A stretch of DNA of 64,000 nt, taken from Sphingobium amiense. GTDB taxonomy: Bacteria; Pseudomonadota; Alphaproteobacteria; Sphingomonadales; Sphingomonadaceae. The stretch is taken from NCBI RefSeq assembly GCF_003967075.1, contig NZ_AP018664.1, forward strand, positions 310,001-374,000, read 5' to 3'. The translations under genes were made by a program, and so were the position numbers. The notes under the pieces are model-generated. The model worked only from the letters and a program-made list of their open reading frames with translations. It did no database searches and was not told where the DNA came from. Of this stretch, positions 17,606 to 25,617 are shown piece after piece (the first letter of the stretch is position 1; every line of letters begins with the position of its first letter).

Positions 17606-18220
17606 TCAGCCCGCGTTGAAATCCGACAGCCGTTCCGGCGAAATGGTGTTGCTCATCAGGACGACGGGGTCTTCGTCGCTTACCGCGATGTAGGCGTGCG
17701 GGGTCATGCTGTCGAACTGGATGCTGTCGCCTTCGTTGAGGCGAAGGGGTTTGTAGAGCTTGCTGTGCAGTTCCAGCGCGCCCGAGATGATGAGCAGAAA
17801 TTCTTCACCCGGATGGGACGAGAATTCGCCATATTCCTCAATCGACCGGCACTTGACCGTCATTTTCCAGTAGACGCTGCGTTTGTTGAGCAGGTCATCG
17901 CTGAGCGTTTCCATGTCCCAGCGCGGATGCCGGGAGATGTGGCCTTCGCCCGCGCGGGTGATCGCCCGGCCTCCGCCCAGGCCCGGTTCCTCAATAGGGC
18001 CGATGAGGCTGCTGATCGGGACGGACAGCGCGATCGAGATTTGCAGGACGGTCTTGAAGTTGGGCGAAACCTTGCCGTTTTCGAGCTTGGACAGGGTCGA
18101 AATGGGCAGCGATGTCATTTCGCTCAAATCGGCCAGACGCAGATTGCGGGACTTGCGAAAGTCCCGCAGGCGCTTGCCCAGTGCCACATCCGGATTTTGA
18201 CCAAAGGCCTTGCCAGCCAT
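17606..18220 (-). CDS. XRE-cupin transcriptional regulator (PuuR-like)
   Basis: 204 residues. N-terminal XRE helix-turn-helix (about 14-70: LGKRLRDFRKSRNLRLADL, LPISTLSKLENGKVSP) and C-terminal cupin (about 115-195: SSHPGEEFLLIISGALEL, LNEGDSIQFDSMTPHAY). This two-domain form is that of PuuR, the putrescine-responsive repressor, and relatives controlling gamma-glutamyl amine genes. It is encoded next to a PuuA-like synthetase on the same strand. It is the best candidate to bind the shared AATCAGAAAAT motif in three promoters of this module; the inducer is not known. Confidence 0.88.
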   Translation of the reverse strand: MAGKAFGQNPDVALGKRLRDFRKSRNLRLADLSEMTSLPISTLSKLENGKVSPNFKTVLQISIALSVPISSLIGPIEEPGLGGGRAITRAGEGHISRHPRWDMETLSDDLLNKRSVYWKMTVKCRSIEEYGEFSSHPGEEFLLIISGALELHSKLYKPLRLNEGDSIQFDSMTPHAYIAVSDEDPVVLMSNTISPERLSDFNAG

Positions 18221-18380
18221 CCTATTTCACCGCTTCCAACATTGCCGGGCGAGTTCCGGCCGCATCATCGGCAAGCCCTGTCCCGTCCGGTTTCCAAACA
18301 TAAGCCATCGGGAACCCGCTCATGCATTTTCGGCGAAAGGTCAATATGCTGCTGCGCGCGGCGCTGCCGGTCGTGCGCTG

Positions 18381-19766
18381 TCAGACCAGTTCGAAGAAGC
18401 GTTCAAGCTCCCGATCTGTCACCATGGCCTGAAACTGCTCATATTGCGTGCGGCGGCTGTCGGCATAGGCTTCGACGAAGGCGTCGCCGAAATAATGGCG
18501 GGCCATTTCGGAGCCTCTGAATCGGGTGATCGCGGCGTCGAAACTGGCGGGGAGACGCTGCGATTCCAGTATCTCCATCTCATAGGCATTGCCTTCGCAG
18601 GGCGCCGACGGTTCGATCCGGTGCTCGACGCCGTGCAGGCCCGCGGTGATGACGCCGGCCAGCGACAGATAGGGATTGGCGTCGGCGCCCGGCAGGCGGC
18701 ACTCGATCCGGCTGCTGCCGGGCGATCCGGGGATGGCGCGAATGGCGCAGGTTCGGTTCTCTATGCCCCAAGCGGTTGAAATTGGGGCAAAAATACCTGG
18801 GACCAGACGCTTGTAGGAATTGATGTTGGGCGCGAGCAGCAGCAGGAAGTCGCCGAGCAGCGCCTGCATCCCGCCGATGAAATGGCGCATGGTTTCGCTC
18901 ATGCCATCCGGACGGGACGGGTCGTGAAACACGGGTTCGCCCGCCAGCGTCTGAAGCGAGGCGTGGATGTGGCCGCTCTGCCCGTCGGCATTGTTGGACC
19001 AGCGCGCCATGAAGGTCGCGAGCTTCCCGTTCCGCTGCGCGACGACCTTCGCGAAAGTGCGGAACAGCGCCGTGGCGTCGGGCACGCTCGCGTCGGTGCC
19101 GTAGCGGATCGCGAGTTCCATGAAGCCTTCGCCCATTTCCTCATGAAGGCTGTCGACCGGGATGCGCAACGCGGCGCACATGTCCATCAACTGATTATAG
19201 AGGCTGGACTGCGTTTCCTGCCGGACCAGCGAATAATAGGTGCGGTTGGGGGTCGAGGGCTGAAGATTATGATAGCCCTTGGCGATGATCGACTGGGGCG
19301 TCTCGTCGAACATGGTGAATTCCAGTTCGGACGACGCGCAGGGTCGGAAGCCCAGCCGCTCCGCATGCCGCTGCATCCGGTGGAACATGTTGCGGGGGCA
19401 GTAGTCGGCGAAATCCTCCGCAAATTCGGCGAGGATGAGCAGATTGCGCCGGGGTTCGGCCCACGGGATGAACCGCGCGGTTTCGGGCACCAGCCTGACG
19501 GGACGGTCGGGATAGCCTGAACTGCTGTCCGCCAGAACCGGGACGGCGAGAATGGCGTCGGTGGGATCGAGGACGAGGGAGATGGCCGGAAAGCTCATCG
19601 CTTCCAGAGCGCTTTCGAGCTTCGCGCGCGACACATATTTGCCGCGAATGGTCCCCTGATAGTCCGCAAAGGCGATAGTGGCGAATTCCAGATCACTTTC
19701 GGAAATAAACGCCCGCAGCTCTGTGAGCGTCGGGTTTTGCGGAAGGTTCGCCAAAAGATCCTCCAT
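18381..19766 (-). CDS. Glutamine synthetase-family gamma-glutamyl-amine ligase (PuuA/GlnA4-like)
   Basis: 461 residues, type of PuuA/IpuC/GlnA4. These enzymes ligate glutamate to a primary amine with ATP. An N-terminal beta-grasp region has FADYQGTIRGKYV. The catalytic domain has SSELEFTMF, EEMGEGFMELAI, the GHIHASL metal/ATP motif, GIENRTCAIR and SRIECRLPGADANPYL. The Tyr adenylylation loop of housekeeping GlnA is absent, arguing for a specialised amide synthetase. It is cytoplasmic and catalyses the first committed step of the module. It diverges from the GMC oxidoreductase across a promoter carrying the shared motif. Confidence 0.88.
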   Translation of the reverse strand: MEDLLANLPQNPTLTELRAFISESDLEFATIAFADYQGTIRGKYVSRAKLESALEAMSFPAISLVLDPTDAILAVPVLADSSSGYPDRPVRLVPETARFIPWAEPRRNLLILAEFAEDFADYCPRNMFHRMQRHAERLGFRPCASSELEFTMFDETPQSIIAKGYHNLQPSTPNRTYYSLVRQETQSSLYNQLMDMCAALRIPVDSLHEEMGEGFMELAIRYGTDASVPDATALFRTFAKVVAQRNGKLATFMARWSNNADGQSGHIHASLQTLAGEPVFHDPSRPDGMSETMRHFIGGMQALLGDFLLLLAPNINSYKRLVPGIFAPISTAWGIENRTCAIRAIPGSPGSSRIECRLPGADANPYLSLAGVITAGLHGVEHRIEPSAPCEGNAYEMEILESQRLPASFDAAITRFRGSEMARHYFGDAFVEAYADSRRTQYEQFQAMVTDRELERFFELV

Positions 19767-19901
19767 TATAGCGCGCTCCTGTCGCGGACGAGGAGCCGCC
19801 GCCGGAGTCGCGTCAAATTAGCATGTATCCGTCGACCCGCACGAGCCGTCGCGGATCGTCCTCCTCTTGAGAGATATTTTCGAATCTGTCAAATATTCTT
19901 G

Positions 19902-19913
19902 AAATCAGAAAAT
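19902..19913 (+). promoter_or_regulatory. Shared module motif, copy 1 (synthetase/GMC divergent promoter)
   Basis: AAATCAGAAAAT, identical over 12 bases to a copy at 24723. It sits in the 181-bp region between the gamma-glutamyl ligase and GMC oxidoreductase, flanked by TGTCA (19887) and TGACA (19912) in inverted orientation. GAGATATTTTC at 19871 resembles the reverse complement of copy 3. Likely operator of the XRE-cupin regulator. Confidence 0.5.
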
Positions 19914-19947
19914 GACATGGCTTATGAGGAGCGCCATGGAGGACTCG

Positions 19948-21537
19948 ATGGCATCCTATGACTATGTGATTGTGGGCGGGGGATCGGCGGGAGCGGTGGC
20001 CGCTGCCCGCCTGTCCGAAAATCCCGATTGCAGCGTCCTGCTGATCGAGGCAGGCGGCGGGGGCACCGCGCCTTTCATCCAGATCCCGAACGGCATCTAC
20101 TTCGTGAAGGGCAGTCCGCGCTATCACTGGATCATGGATGTCGAGCCGGACCCGACCCGCAACGGACGGCAGGAAACGCTGACCTGCGGTCGCGGGCTGG
20201 GCGGCGGCAGTTCGATCAACGGCATGGTGTTCGTCAAGGGACTGCCGGTCGACTATGAGCGGTGGAGCCGGGCCGCCGGTCCGCAATGGGGCGTCGATCC
20301 GGTCAACGCGGCCTTTCATCGCGTGGACAGGACGCTGCCGGTCGCTCCGCCCGCGAACATGCATCCTGTCGCGCAGAAGTTTCTCGACAGCGCCATGGGC
20401 TATGGCCTGCGCCTCAACAGCACCGAACTGCCGCAGGTAGGGAACGGCGTCATGCCGTGCCCGAGTTCCGCGGCGGACGGCTATCGCCAGAGCACCGAGC
20501 GGGCCTATCTGCGCCCCGCGCGCGGGCGTCCCAACCTGACGGTCGTCACGCGCGCGACCGCCACGCGCCTCGTCGTGGAGCGGGGACGGGTGCGAGGAGT
20601 GACCTATCTGCGTTCCGGCAGGCTGGAGACCGTCCATGCGCATGAAGAGGTGATCCTTTCCGCCGGCGGGATCAATTCGCCCCGGCTGCTGATGCTGTCG
20701 GGCATCGGCCCTGCGGATCATCTGAAATCGCTGGGGATCGAGCCGACGCTGGATCTGCCGGAAGTGGGCGCGGGCCTGCAGGACCATCCGTGCATGTGGA
20801 TCAGCGTCAATGTCGATGAAAAGACGTGGAACGACACGCTGGGCATCGGCGGCATGGTGAAGGCGGGTGCTCAGTGGATGCTCAACCGCACCGGCCCTGC
20901 CGCGTCCGCCATGTGCCATGTCACGCTTTACGGTTCGACGCAGGGCGCCGATGGCGTGCCCGACTATCAGATGAGCTTCATGCCCGCCGGTTATGTGGTG
21001 CTGGACAGGGGTGTCGAATTTCTTCCTTCGTCTTCCGCCACCGTCGCTGTCAGCCTGTGCCGCCCTACAGGGCGCGGCGCGGTCAGGCTGCGCTCGGCCG
21101 ATTTCAGGGATGCGCCGGAAATCTCCTACCGGCTGCTCGACACGGCGGAGGATGTCAGCACGCTCACCAAAGCCTGCCGCATCGGGCGCGAGATATTCGC
21201 CACCGATCCGATCCGCCGCCACATATTGAACGAAGCCCAGCCCGGATCGCAGGTCGAGAGCGATGCCGACTGGGAGGCCACCCTGCGCGCCAAGGCGGTG
21301 AACATGTGTCACCCGGTGGGCAGTTGCCGGATGGGGCTGGATGACCGGGCGGTCGTCGGTCCCGATCTGCGCCTGCGCGGACTGGACGGCATCAGGGTGG
21401 CGGACGCATCCATCATGCCGACCATCACCAGCGGCAACACCAACGCGCCCTCGATCATGATCGGCGAGCGCGTGGCCGAATTCATCCGGGGCGAGCGATC
21501 CTACGGCGCGCCCGATCTGGCGGAGATGGCGGCATGA
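19948..21537 (+). CDS. GMC-family FAD-dependent alcohol oxidoreductase
   Basis: 529 residues from ATG 19948, five bases after GGAGG; ATG 19936 also has a plausible ribosome site. The FAD fold opens VGGGSAGAVAAARL and VLLIEAGGG. The GMC signature GRGLGGGSSINGMVF follows, and the active-site pair is His in CHPVGSCRMG (about 454) and Asn in SGNTNAPS (about 497). Family members oxidise primary alcohols to aldehydes (choline dehydrogenase group). In this Puu-like module it stands where the amine oxidase PuuB would be. That fits oxidation of a hydroxyl on a gamma-glutamylated amino alcohol. The stop overlaps the amidotransferase start (ATGA). Confidence 0.88.
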   Translation: MASYDYVIVGGGSAGAVAAARLSENPDCSVLLIEAGGGGTAPFIQIPNGIYFVKGSPRYHWIMDVEPDPTRNGRQETLTCGRGLGGGSSINGMVFVKGLPVDYERWSRAAGPQWGVDPVNAAFHRVDRTLPVAPPANMHPVAQKFLDSAMGYGLRLNSTELPQVGNGVMPCPSSAADGYRQSTERAYLRPARGRPNLTVVTRATATRLVVERGRVRGVTYLRSGRLETVHAHEEVILSAGGINSPRLLMLSGIGPADHLKSLGIEPTLDLPEVGAGLQDHPCMWISVNVDEKTWNDTLGIGGMVKAGAQWMLNRTGPAASAMCHVTLYGSTQGADGVPDYQMSFMPAGYVVLDRGVEFLPSSSATVAVSLCRPTGRGAVRLRSADFRDAPEISYRLLDTAEDVSTLTKACRIGREIFATDPIRRHILNEAQPGSQVESDADWEATLRAKAVNMCHPVGSCRMGLDDRAVVGPDLRLRGLDGIRVADASIMPTITSGNTNAPSIMIGERVAEFIRGERSYGAPDLAEMAA

Positions 21538-22280
21538 GCGGGCCTGCGGACAAGAAACTGCTGATCGTCAAGACGGGCACGCTGCGGGAGCGGGCGGCGG
21601 AGCTTGTCGACAGGTTCGGGGATCAGGAGGCGATTTTCCTCGCCGCCACCGGCCACGATGCGGCGATGACCGAGGTGGTCGAGGTTTACACCGGCGCGCC
21701 GATCCCGTTGCCGCCGTCGAGCTATGCGGGCGTCATCGTCACCGGCGCGGGCGCGATGGTGACCGACCGCGAACCGTGGATGGAGCAGACCGCAAGCTGG
21801 CTGCGCGAGGCGGTCGCGCAGGAGGTGCCGACGCTGGGTGTCTGCTTCGGCCATCAGTTGCTGTCGCATGCGCTGGGCGGCGAAGTGGGCGTGAACCCGC
21901 GCGGGATGGAGGCGGGGACGGTCGATGTCGCCTTCAACGACGATGCCGCCGACGACCGCCTGTTCGCCGATCTTCCGGAGCATGCGGGCTTTGGCGCGCA
22001 TCATTATCAGACGGTCCTGAAGCGCCCGGACGGCGCGCAGGTGCTTGCGTCCAACGATGTGGATGCGCATCAGGCACTGCGTTTCGGGCCTGTCGCCTGG
22101 GGGGTGCAGTTCCACCCCGAGTTCGACCGGTCGTTCACGCAGGCGCTCGTCGATGTCGCGGCGGAAGGGATCGTCAAGGCGGGCGTCGATGTCGACGCGA
22201 TCAGGGCCGGGATCGAGGATATGCCGCACGGCCCCGAGCTGCTGAGGCGCTTCATCGCCATCGTCGAGGATCGGGCCTGA
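21534..22280 (+). CDS. Class I glutamine amidotransferase-like hydrolase (probable gamma-glutamyl hydrolase)
   Basis: 248 residues, a single GATase-I domain. The nucleophile lies in LGVCFGHQLLSHALGG and the His-Glu pair in GVQFHPEF. No synthetase domain is attached. Translationally coupled to the GMC enzyme and near a PuuA-like ligase, it most likely hydrolyses the gamma-glutamyl bond at the end of the pathway, the PuuD role, though it is closer in look to GuaA-type GATases than to PuuD itself. Cytoplasmic. Confidence 0.82.
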   Translation: MSGPADKKLLIVKTGTLRERAAELVDRFGDQEAIFLAATGHDAAMTEVVEVYTGAPIPLPPSSYAGVIVTGAGAMVTDREPWMEQTASWLREAVAQEVPTLGVCFGHQLLSHALGGEVGVNPRGMEAGTVDVAFNDDAADDRLFADLPEHAGFGAHHYQTVLKRPDGAQVLASNDVDAHQALRFGPVAWGVQFHPEFDRSFTQALVDVAAEGIVKAGVDVDAIRAGIEDMPHGPELLRRFIAIVEDRA

Positions 22281-22330
22281 CCTGCTGCTCTGTGCGCATA
22301 TGGTTGCCCCGCACGGGCGATTGATTTTCC

Positions 22331-22343
22331 AATAAGAAAATAT
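22331..22343 (+). promoter_or_regulatory. Shared module motif, copy 2 (aldehyde dehydrogenase promoter)
   Basis: AATAAGAAAATAT followed by TATTCAT, inside an A/T-rich block 22322-22365 between the amidotransferase and the aldehyde dehydrogenase. It differs by one base from the AATCAGAAAATAT copy at 24724. The block is also the only plausible promoter for the dehydrogenase. Confidence 0.45.
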
Positions 22344-22385
22344 TATTCATTTAAGAAAAATTACGCCCTTGCATGGAGTCGCTGG

Positions 22386-23786
22386 ATGACCCAGATTTCC
22401 CCGAACATGTTCCGTGTCATTTCGCCCGTCGACGGGTCGGAATATGCCGTTCGCCAATATGCGGATGCCGAGACGCTCGACCGCACCATCGCCAACGCCC
22501 AGAAGGCTCTGATCCAGTGGCGCAGAACGCCGCTAGCGGAGCGGGTCGCCATCGTCCTGCGCTTCGGCGAAGAAATGAAGGCGCGCGCACCGGCCCTCGC
22601 CGAGGCGATCGCCCATCAGATCGGGCGGCCGCTGTGGCAGTGCGACGAGACGCCCCGGCTCGTGCAGATCGGCGAAGTGCTGAGCGGACTGGCCGACGAT
22701 GTGTTCCAGCCCGTCGCCTATCCGAGCGACGGTCAGGTCACGCGCTACACGCGCGCGACGACCGGGGGCATCCATTTTTCGATCTGCGCGTGGAACTATC
22801 CCACCGCGATGATCGGCTATCTGGTGACGGCGCCGCTGATCGCGGGCAATGTCGTCATCCTGAAGCACAGTCCGCAGACGCCGGTCACGGCGGAAATCGC
22901 CGACGAGGCGTTTCGCGCCGCCGGTGGGCCTGCGGGCGTGTTGCAGGTCGTCCACATGGACCACGCGTCCGCCGAGCGCCTGATCGGCAGCGGTATCTTC
23001 AAGAAGGTGAATTTCATCGGGTCCGTGGGTGGCGGGCGCAAGGTTCATGCGGCGACTGCGGGCACCTTTACCGAAGTCGATCTGGAGCTGGGCGGCAAAG
23101 ACCCGGCCTATGTGCGCACCGACGCCGATTTCGACCATGCGATCCCGCTGCTGGTCGAAGGGTGTTTTTCCAACTCCGGCCAGTCATGCTGCTCGGTCGA
23201 GCGCATCTATGTGGACCGGGCGATCCGCGACCGGTTCGTCGATGCGTTCGTCGCGGAGGCGGAGAAATGGACGATCGGGCACCCGCTGGACGGCAGGCCG
23301 ATGGTCGGATCGGTGGTGGGGGCGCATGCCGCGGGCTTCATCCGCGGCCATTGCGACGAGGCGGAACGGTCCGGAGCGAAGCGGATCGCGCCCTATGCCG
23401 CCGCCGCCGCCGCGCTCGGCGAAGCCTATGTCGCGCCGCAGATCCTGCTGGACGTGGACCATTCGATGCCGGTCATGCGGGAAGAACTGTTCGGTCCTGT
23501 CGCGTGCATCCAGTCGGTGTCGGGAGACGATGAAGCGCTCGCGCTCATGAACGATACCGAGTTCGGCCTGACCGCGAGCGTATGGACGCAGGATATCGAG
23601 CGCGGCGCGGAGCTGCTGGACGAGGTCGATGTCGGCGCGGCCTTCATCAACCGCTGCGACCATGCCGACGCCTATCTGCCCTGGGGCGGGATCAAGATTT
23701 CCGGCATGGGGCGGATGAACGGCCGGGCGGGCCTGCTTTCCGCCACCGAAACGAAGTCCTATCACGTCCGGCACGTCGCCAACTGA
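22386..23786 (+). CDS. NAD(P)-dependent aldehyde dehydrogenase
   Basis: 466 residues, aldehyde dehydrogenase superfamily. The cofactor segment is CAWNYPTAMIGYL, the Glu lies in ELGGKDP (about 235) and the catalytic Cys in SNSGQSCCS (about 268). It is shorter than typical PuuC by some 25 N-terminal residues. It has its own A/T-rich promoter bearing the shared motif. The expected reaction is oxidation of the gamma-glutamyl aldehyde made by the GMC enzyme, for example to gamma-glutamylglycine if ethanolamine is the substrate. Confidence 0.88.
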   Translation: MTQISPNMFRVISPVDGSEYAVRQYADAETLDRTIANAQKALIQWRRTPLAERVAIVLRFGEEMKARAPALAEAIAHQIGRPLWQCDETPRLVQIGEVLSGLADDVFQPVAYPSDGQVTRYTRATTGGIHFSICAWNYPTAMIGYLVTAPLIAGNVVILKHSPQTPVTAEIADEAFRAAGGPAGVLQVVHMDHASAERLIGSGIFKKVNFIGSVGGGRKVHAATAGTFTEVDLELGGKDPAYVRTDADFDHAIPLLVEGCFSNSGQSCCSVERIYVDRAIRDRFVDAFVAEAEKWTIGHPLDGRPMVGSVVGAHAAGFIRGHCDEAERSGAKRIAPYAAAAAALGEAYVAPQILLDVDHSMPVMREELFGPVACIQSVSGDDEALALMNDTEFGLTASVWTQDIERGAELLDEVDVGAAFINRCDHADAYLPWGGIKISGMGRMNGRAGLLSATETKSYHVRHVAN

Positions 23787-23840
23787 CGGCGACGCGGCGG
23801 GGGCGGGGATCAGGCCGCACCCGCCGCCGCCCGCACGGCG

Positions 23841-24602
23841 TCAGGCGGCGGGCAGGATGGCGCGCCGCAGAGCGCGCGCGATATGTGCCGCCAGCCGGGG
23901 CTGGAGCGCGGGATCGCCCGCAAGATCGTTGCGGATTTCCAGCGCGACATTGGCCAGCCCACGCTTCCGGCCATGCTGTTCCATCGTGTAGGTCACGAAT
24001 TCCCTGGCCGAGTAGGGCTGGTTCGCGCCGATCTCCAGCCCGGCCATGTCGCCCAAATCCTGCAATGCCTGCATCAGCGACGCGCCGAGCGCATCGCACT
24101 CGTTCCACAGGACGCCCATGTGCCAGGGACGGCGCACGCCCTGCATTTCCGGGGTGAAGCTGTGGATCGGGACGATGGTGGGTGTGACGCCGCTCGCCAG
24201 ATGGCGCTCGATCATGGCGCCGATCCTGTCGTGCAGGGGCGTGAAGGCGAGTGCCCTGCGCCGCTGCCGCTCCTCGGGCGTCAGGCCCATATTGCCGGGG
24301 ACGGCGATCCCGTCGCTGATCGCGGGAATCGAATCGTCCCGGTCCGGATCGCGGTTGCAGTCGATGAAGAGTCGCGAATAGCGAGCGAGCACCGCACTCG
24401 CCCCGAGATCGTCCGCCAGCCTGCGCGCAATGTCCGCAGCGCCGATGTCCCAGCCGATATGTCTGGCGAGATCGTCATCCTGAAGCCCGAGCTTGCCCCA
24501 GCCCGGCGGAACGTGGGGACTTGCATGTTCGCAGATCAGCAGAATCGGGCAGCCTGCGCCATGGTCGATCACTTCCACGGCGTCATGCGGGTCGACGGTC
24601 AT
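23841..24602 (-). CDS. N-formylglutamate amidohydrolase-family protein
   Basis: 253 residues from ATG 24602 (MTVDPHDAVEV). An upstream in-frame ATG at 24674 is possible, and no start has a strong ribosome site. Family motifs: LLICEHASPHVPP, HIGWDIGAADIARRL, RLFIDCNRD, PIHSFTPEM. Members cleave N-formyl-glutamate or other N-acyl glutamates, zinc-dependent. It diverges from the short-chain dehydrogenase and shares a promoter with the module motif, so it probably belongs to the glutamyl-intermediate pathway rather than to histidine utilisation; no hut genes are seen. Confidence 0.82.
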   Translation of the reverse strand: MTVDPHDAVEVIDHGAGCPILLICEHASPHVPPGWGKLGLQDDDLARHIGWDIGAADIARRLADDLGASAVLARYSRLFIDCNRDPDRDDSIPAISDGIAVPGNMGLTPEERQRRRALAFTPLHDRIGAMIERHLASGVTPTIVPIHSFTPEMQGVRRPWHMGVLWNECDALGASLMQALQDLGDMAGLEIGANQPYSAREFVTYTMEQHGRKRGLANVALEIRNDLAGDPALQPRLAAHIARALRRAILPAA

Positions 24603-24722
24603 CGGGCGGAACCGCAGTGCGCCGGTCGCCGGGCGGGCATAGCCAAAGCATATCGCTCCGGACCAAATTCGCATAATGTCCCGTCGCTGCCCACGCCCGA
24701 CCCCTTTCAAAATTAATTTGCT

Positions 24723-24741
24723 AAATCAGAAAATATTTCAT
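24723..24741 (+). promoter_or_regulatory. Shared module motif, copy 3 (amidohydrolase/SDR divergent promoter)
   Basis: AAATCAGAAAATATTTCAT, whose first 12 bases equal copy 1. GAAA-ATA-TTTC within it is a short dyad. It lies in the A/T-rich divergent promoter between the N-formylglutamate amidohydrolase-like gene and the short-chain dehydrogenase, about 40 bp upstream of the latter. Confidence 0.5.
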
Positions 24742-24778
24742 AATTATGATATAATTCTCCCGATTATCAAGGTGGATC

Positions 24779-25534
24779 ATGAATTTTGAGGGCAAGGTCG
24801 CTGTCGTTTCCGGTGCTGGCGGGGGAATGGGGCTGGCGCTGGGCGAGGCCTTGCTGGAGGCGGGCGCCAGCGTCCTGCTGATCGACGTGAAGCCGATGCC
24901 GGAGCTATTCTCCCGCTTTGGCGAGCGCGCCCTCTATCGGCAGATCGACCTGACCGATGTCGATGCGGTCCGTCAGGCTTTCGACCTGGTTCAGGAGCGT
25001 TTCGGAAGGCTCGATTATCTGGCCAATGTCGCCGGTGTCCTGTGGTTCGGCCGCGACAAGGGCGCGACCGAGATTGATCTGGACGACTGGGACGCCGTCA
25101 TGACGATCAACCTCAAATCCATGGTGCATATGGTGAAGTTCGCCGTTCCGCTGATGGCGAAGTCGGGCGGCGGCAGCATGGTCCATATTTCCACCGTGCA
25201 GTTCCTGCGCGGCGATCTGCGCCCGCAGGACGCCTATCAGGCCTCGAAGGCGGGTGTGTGTGCGCTGTCCCGGTCGCTGGCGATCCAGCACGCGCATCAG
25301 GGCATACGTTCCAACACCGTTCTGCCCGGCGTCACCTGGACGCCGATGCAGGCGCGGTGGGAAGGCGACAGCAGGACGCAGGAACTGGTGGCGCAGGCCG
25401 TGCCGCTGGGCCGGATGGGCAGCCCGGCGGACATCGCCAATGCGTGCATGTTCCTGTTTTCCGATCAGGCGTCCTACATCACCGGGGTGGACCTGCCGGT
25501 CGATGGCGGCCTGCTCGTCAAGCCCGTCGCCTGA
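24779..25534 (+). CDS. Short-chain dehydrogenase/reductase (SDR)
   Basis: 251 residues, classical SDR. NAD(P) motif SGAGGGMGLALGEAL, NVAGVLW, catalytic Ser in HISTVQF and the YxxxK pair in DAYQASKAG, with the usual C-terminal ITGVDLPVDGG. Asp after the second strand (LIDVK) favours NAD(H). AAGGTGG precedes the ATG. It shares the module promoter motif, so it is probably co-regulated with the gamma-glutamyl genes. It may oxidise an alcohol intermediate alternative to the GMC step, but the substrate is not readable. Confidence 0.88.
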   Translation: MNFEGKVAVVSGAGGGMGLALGEALLEAGASVLLIDVKPMPELFSRFGERALYRQIDLTDVDAVRQAFDLVQERFGRLDYLANVAGVLWFGRDKGATEIDLDDWDAVMTINLKSMVHMVKFAVPLMAKSGGGSMVHISTVQFLRGDLRPQDAYQASKAGVCALSRSLAIQHAHQGIRSNTVLPGVTWTPMQARWEGDSRTQELVAQAVPLGRMGSPADIANACMFLFSDQASYITGVDLPVDGGLLVKPVA

Positions 25535-25617
25535 GGCATGATATCGGACGCGGGAAATAGCCTTCGACAATCGTGCCAGCCACGATATGCATCCATTGCA
25601 CATGGAGCGGCTGCGAA

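Noticed and set aside
18381..19766. Housekeeping glutamine synthetase GlnA
   Set aside because: The adenylylation loop is missing, and the regulator, hydrolase, dehydrogenase and permease around it indicate a gamma-glutamyl amine ligase.
23841..24602. Histidine-utilisation HutG
   Set aside because: No hutH, hutU, hutI or hutC homologue is near; the gene shares promoter motif and divergent promoter with the gamma-glutamyl module.
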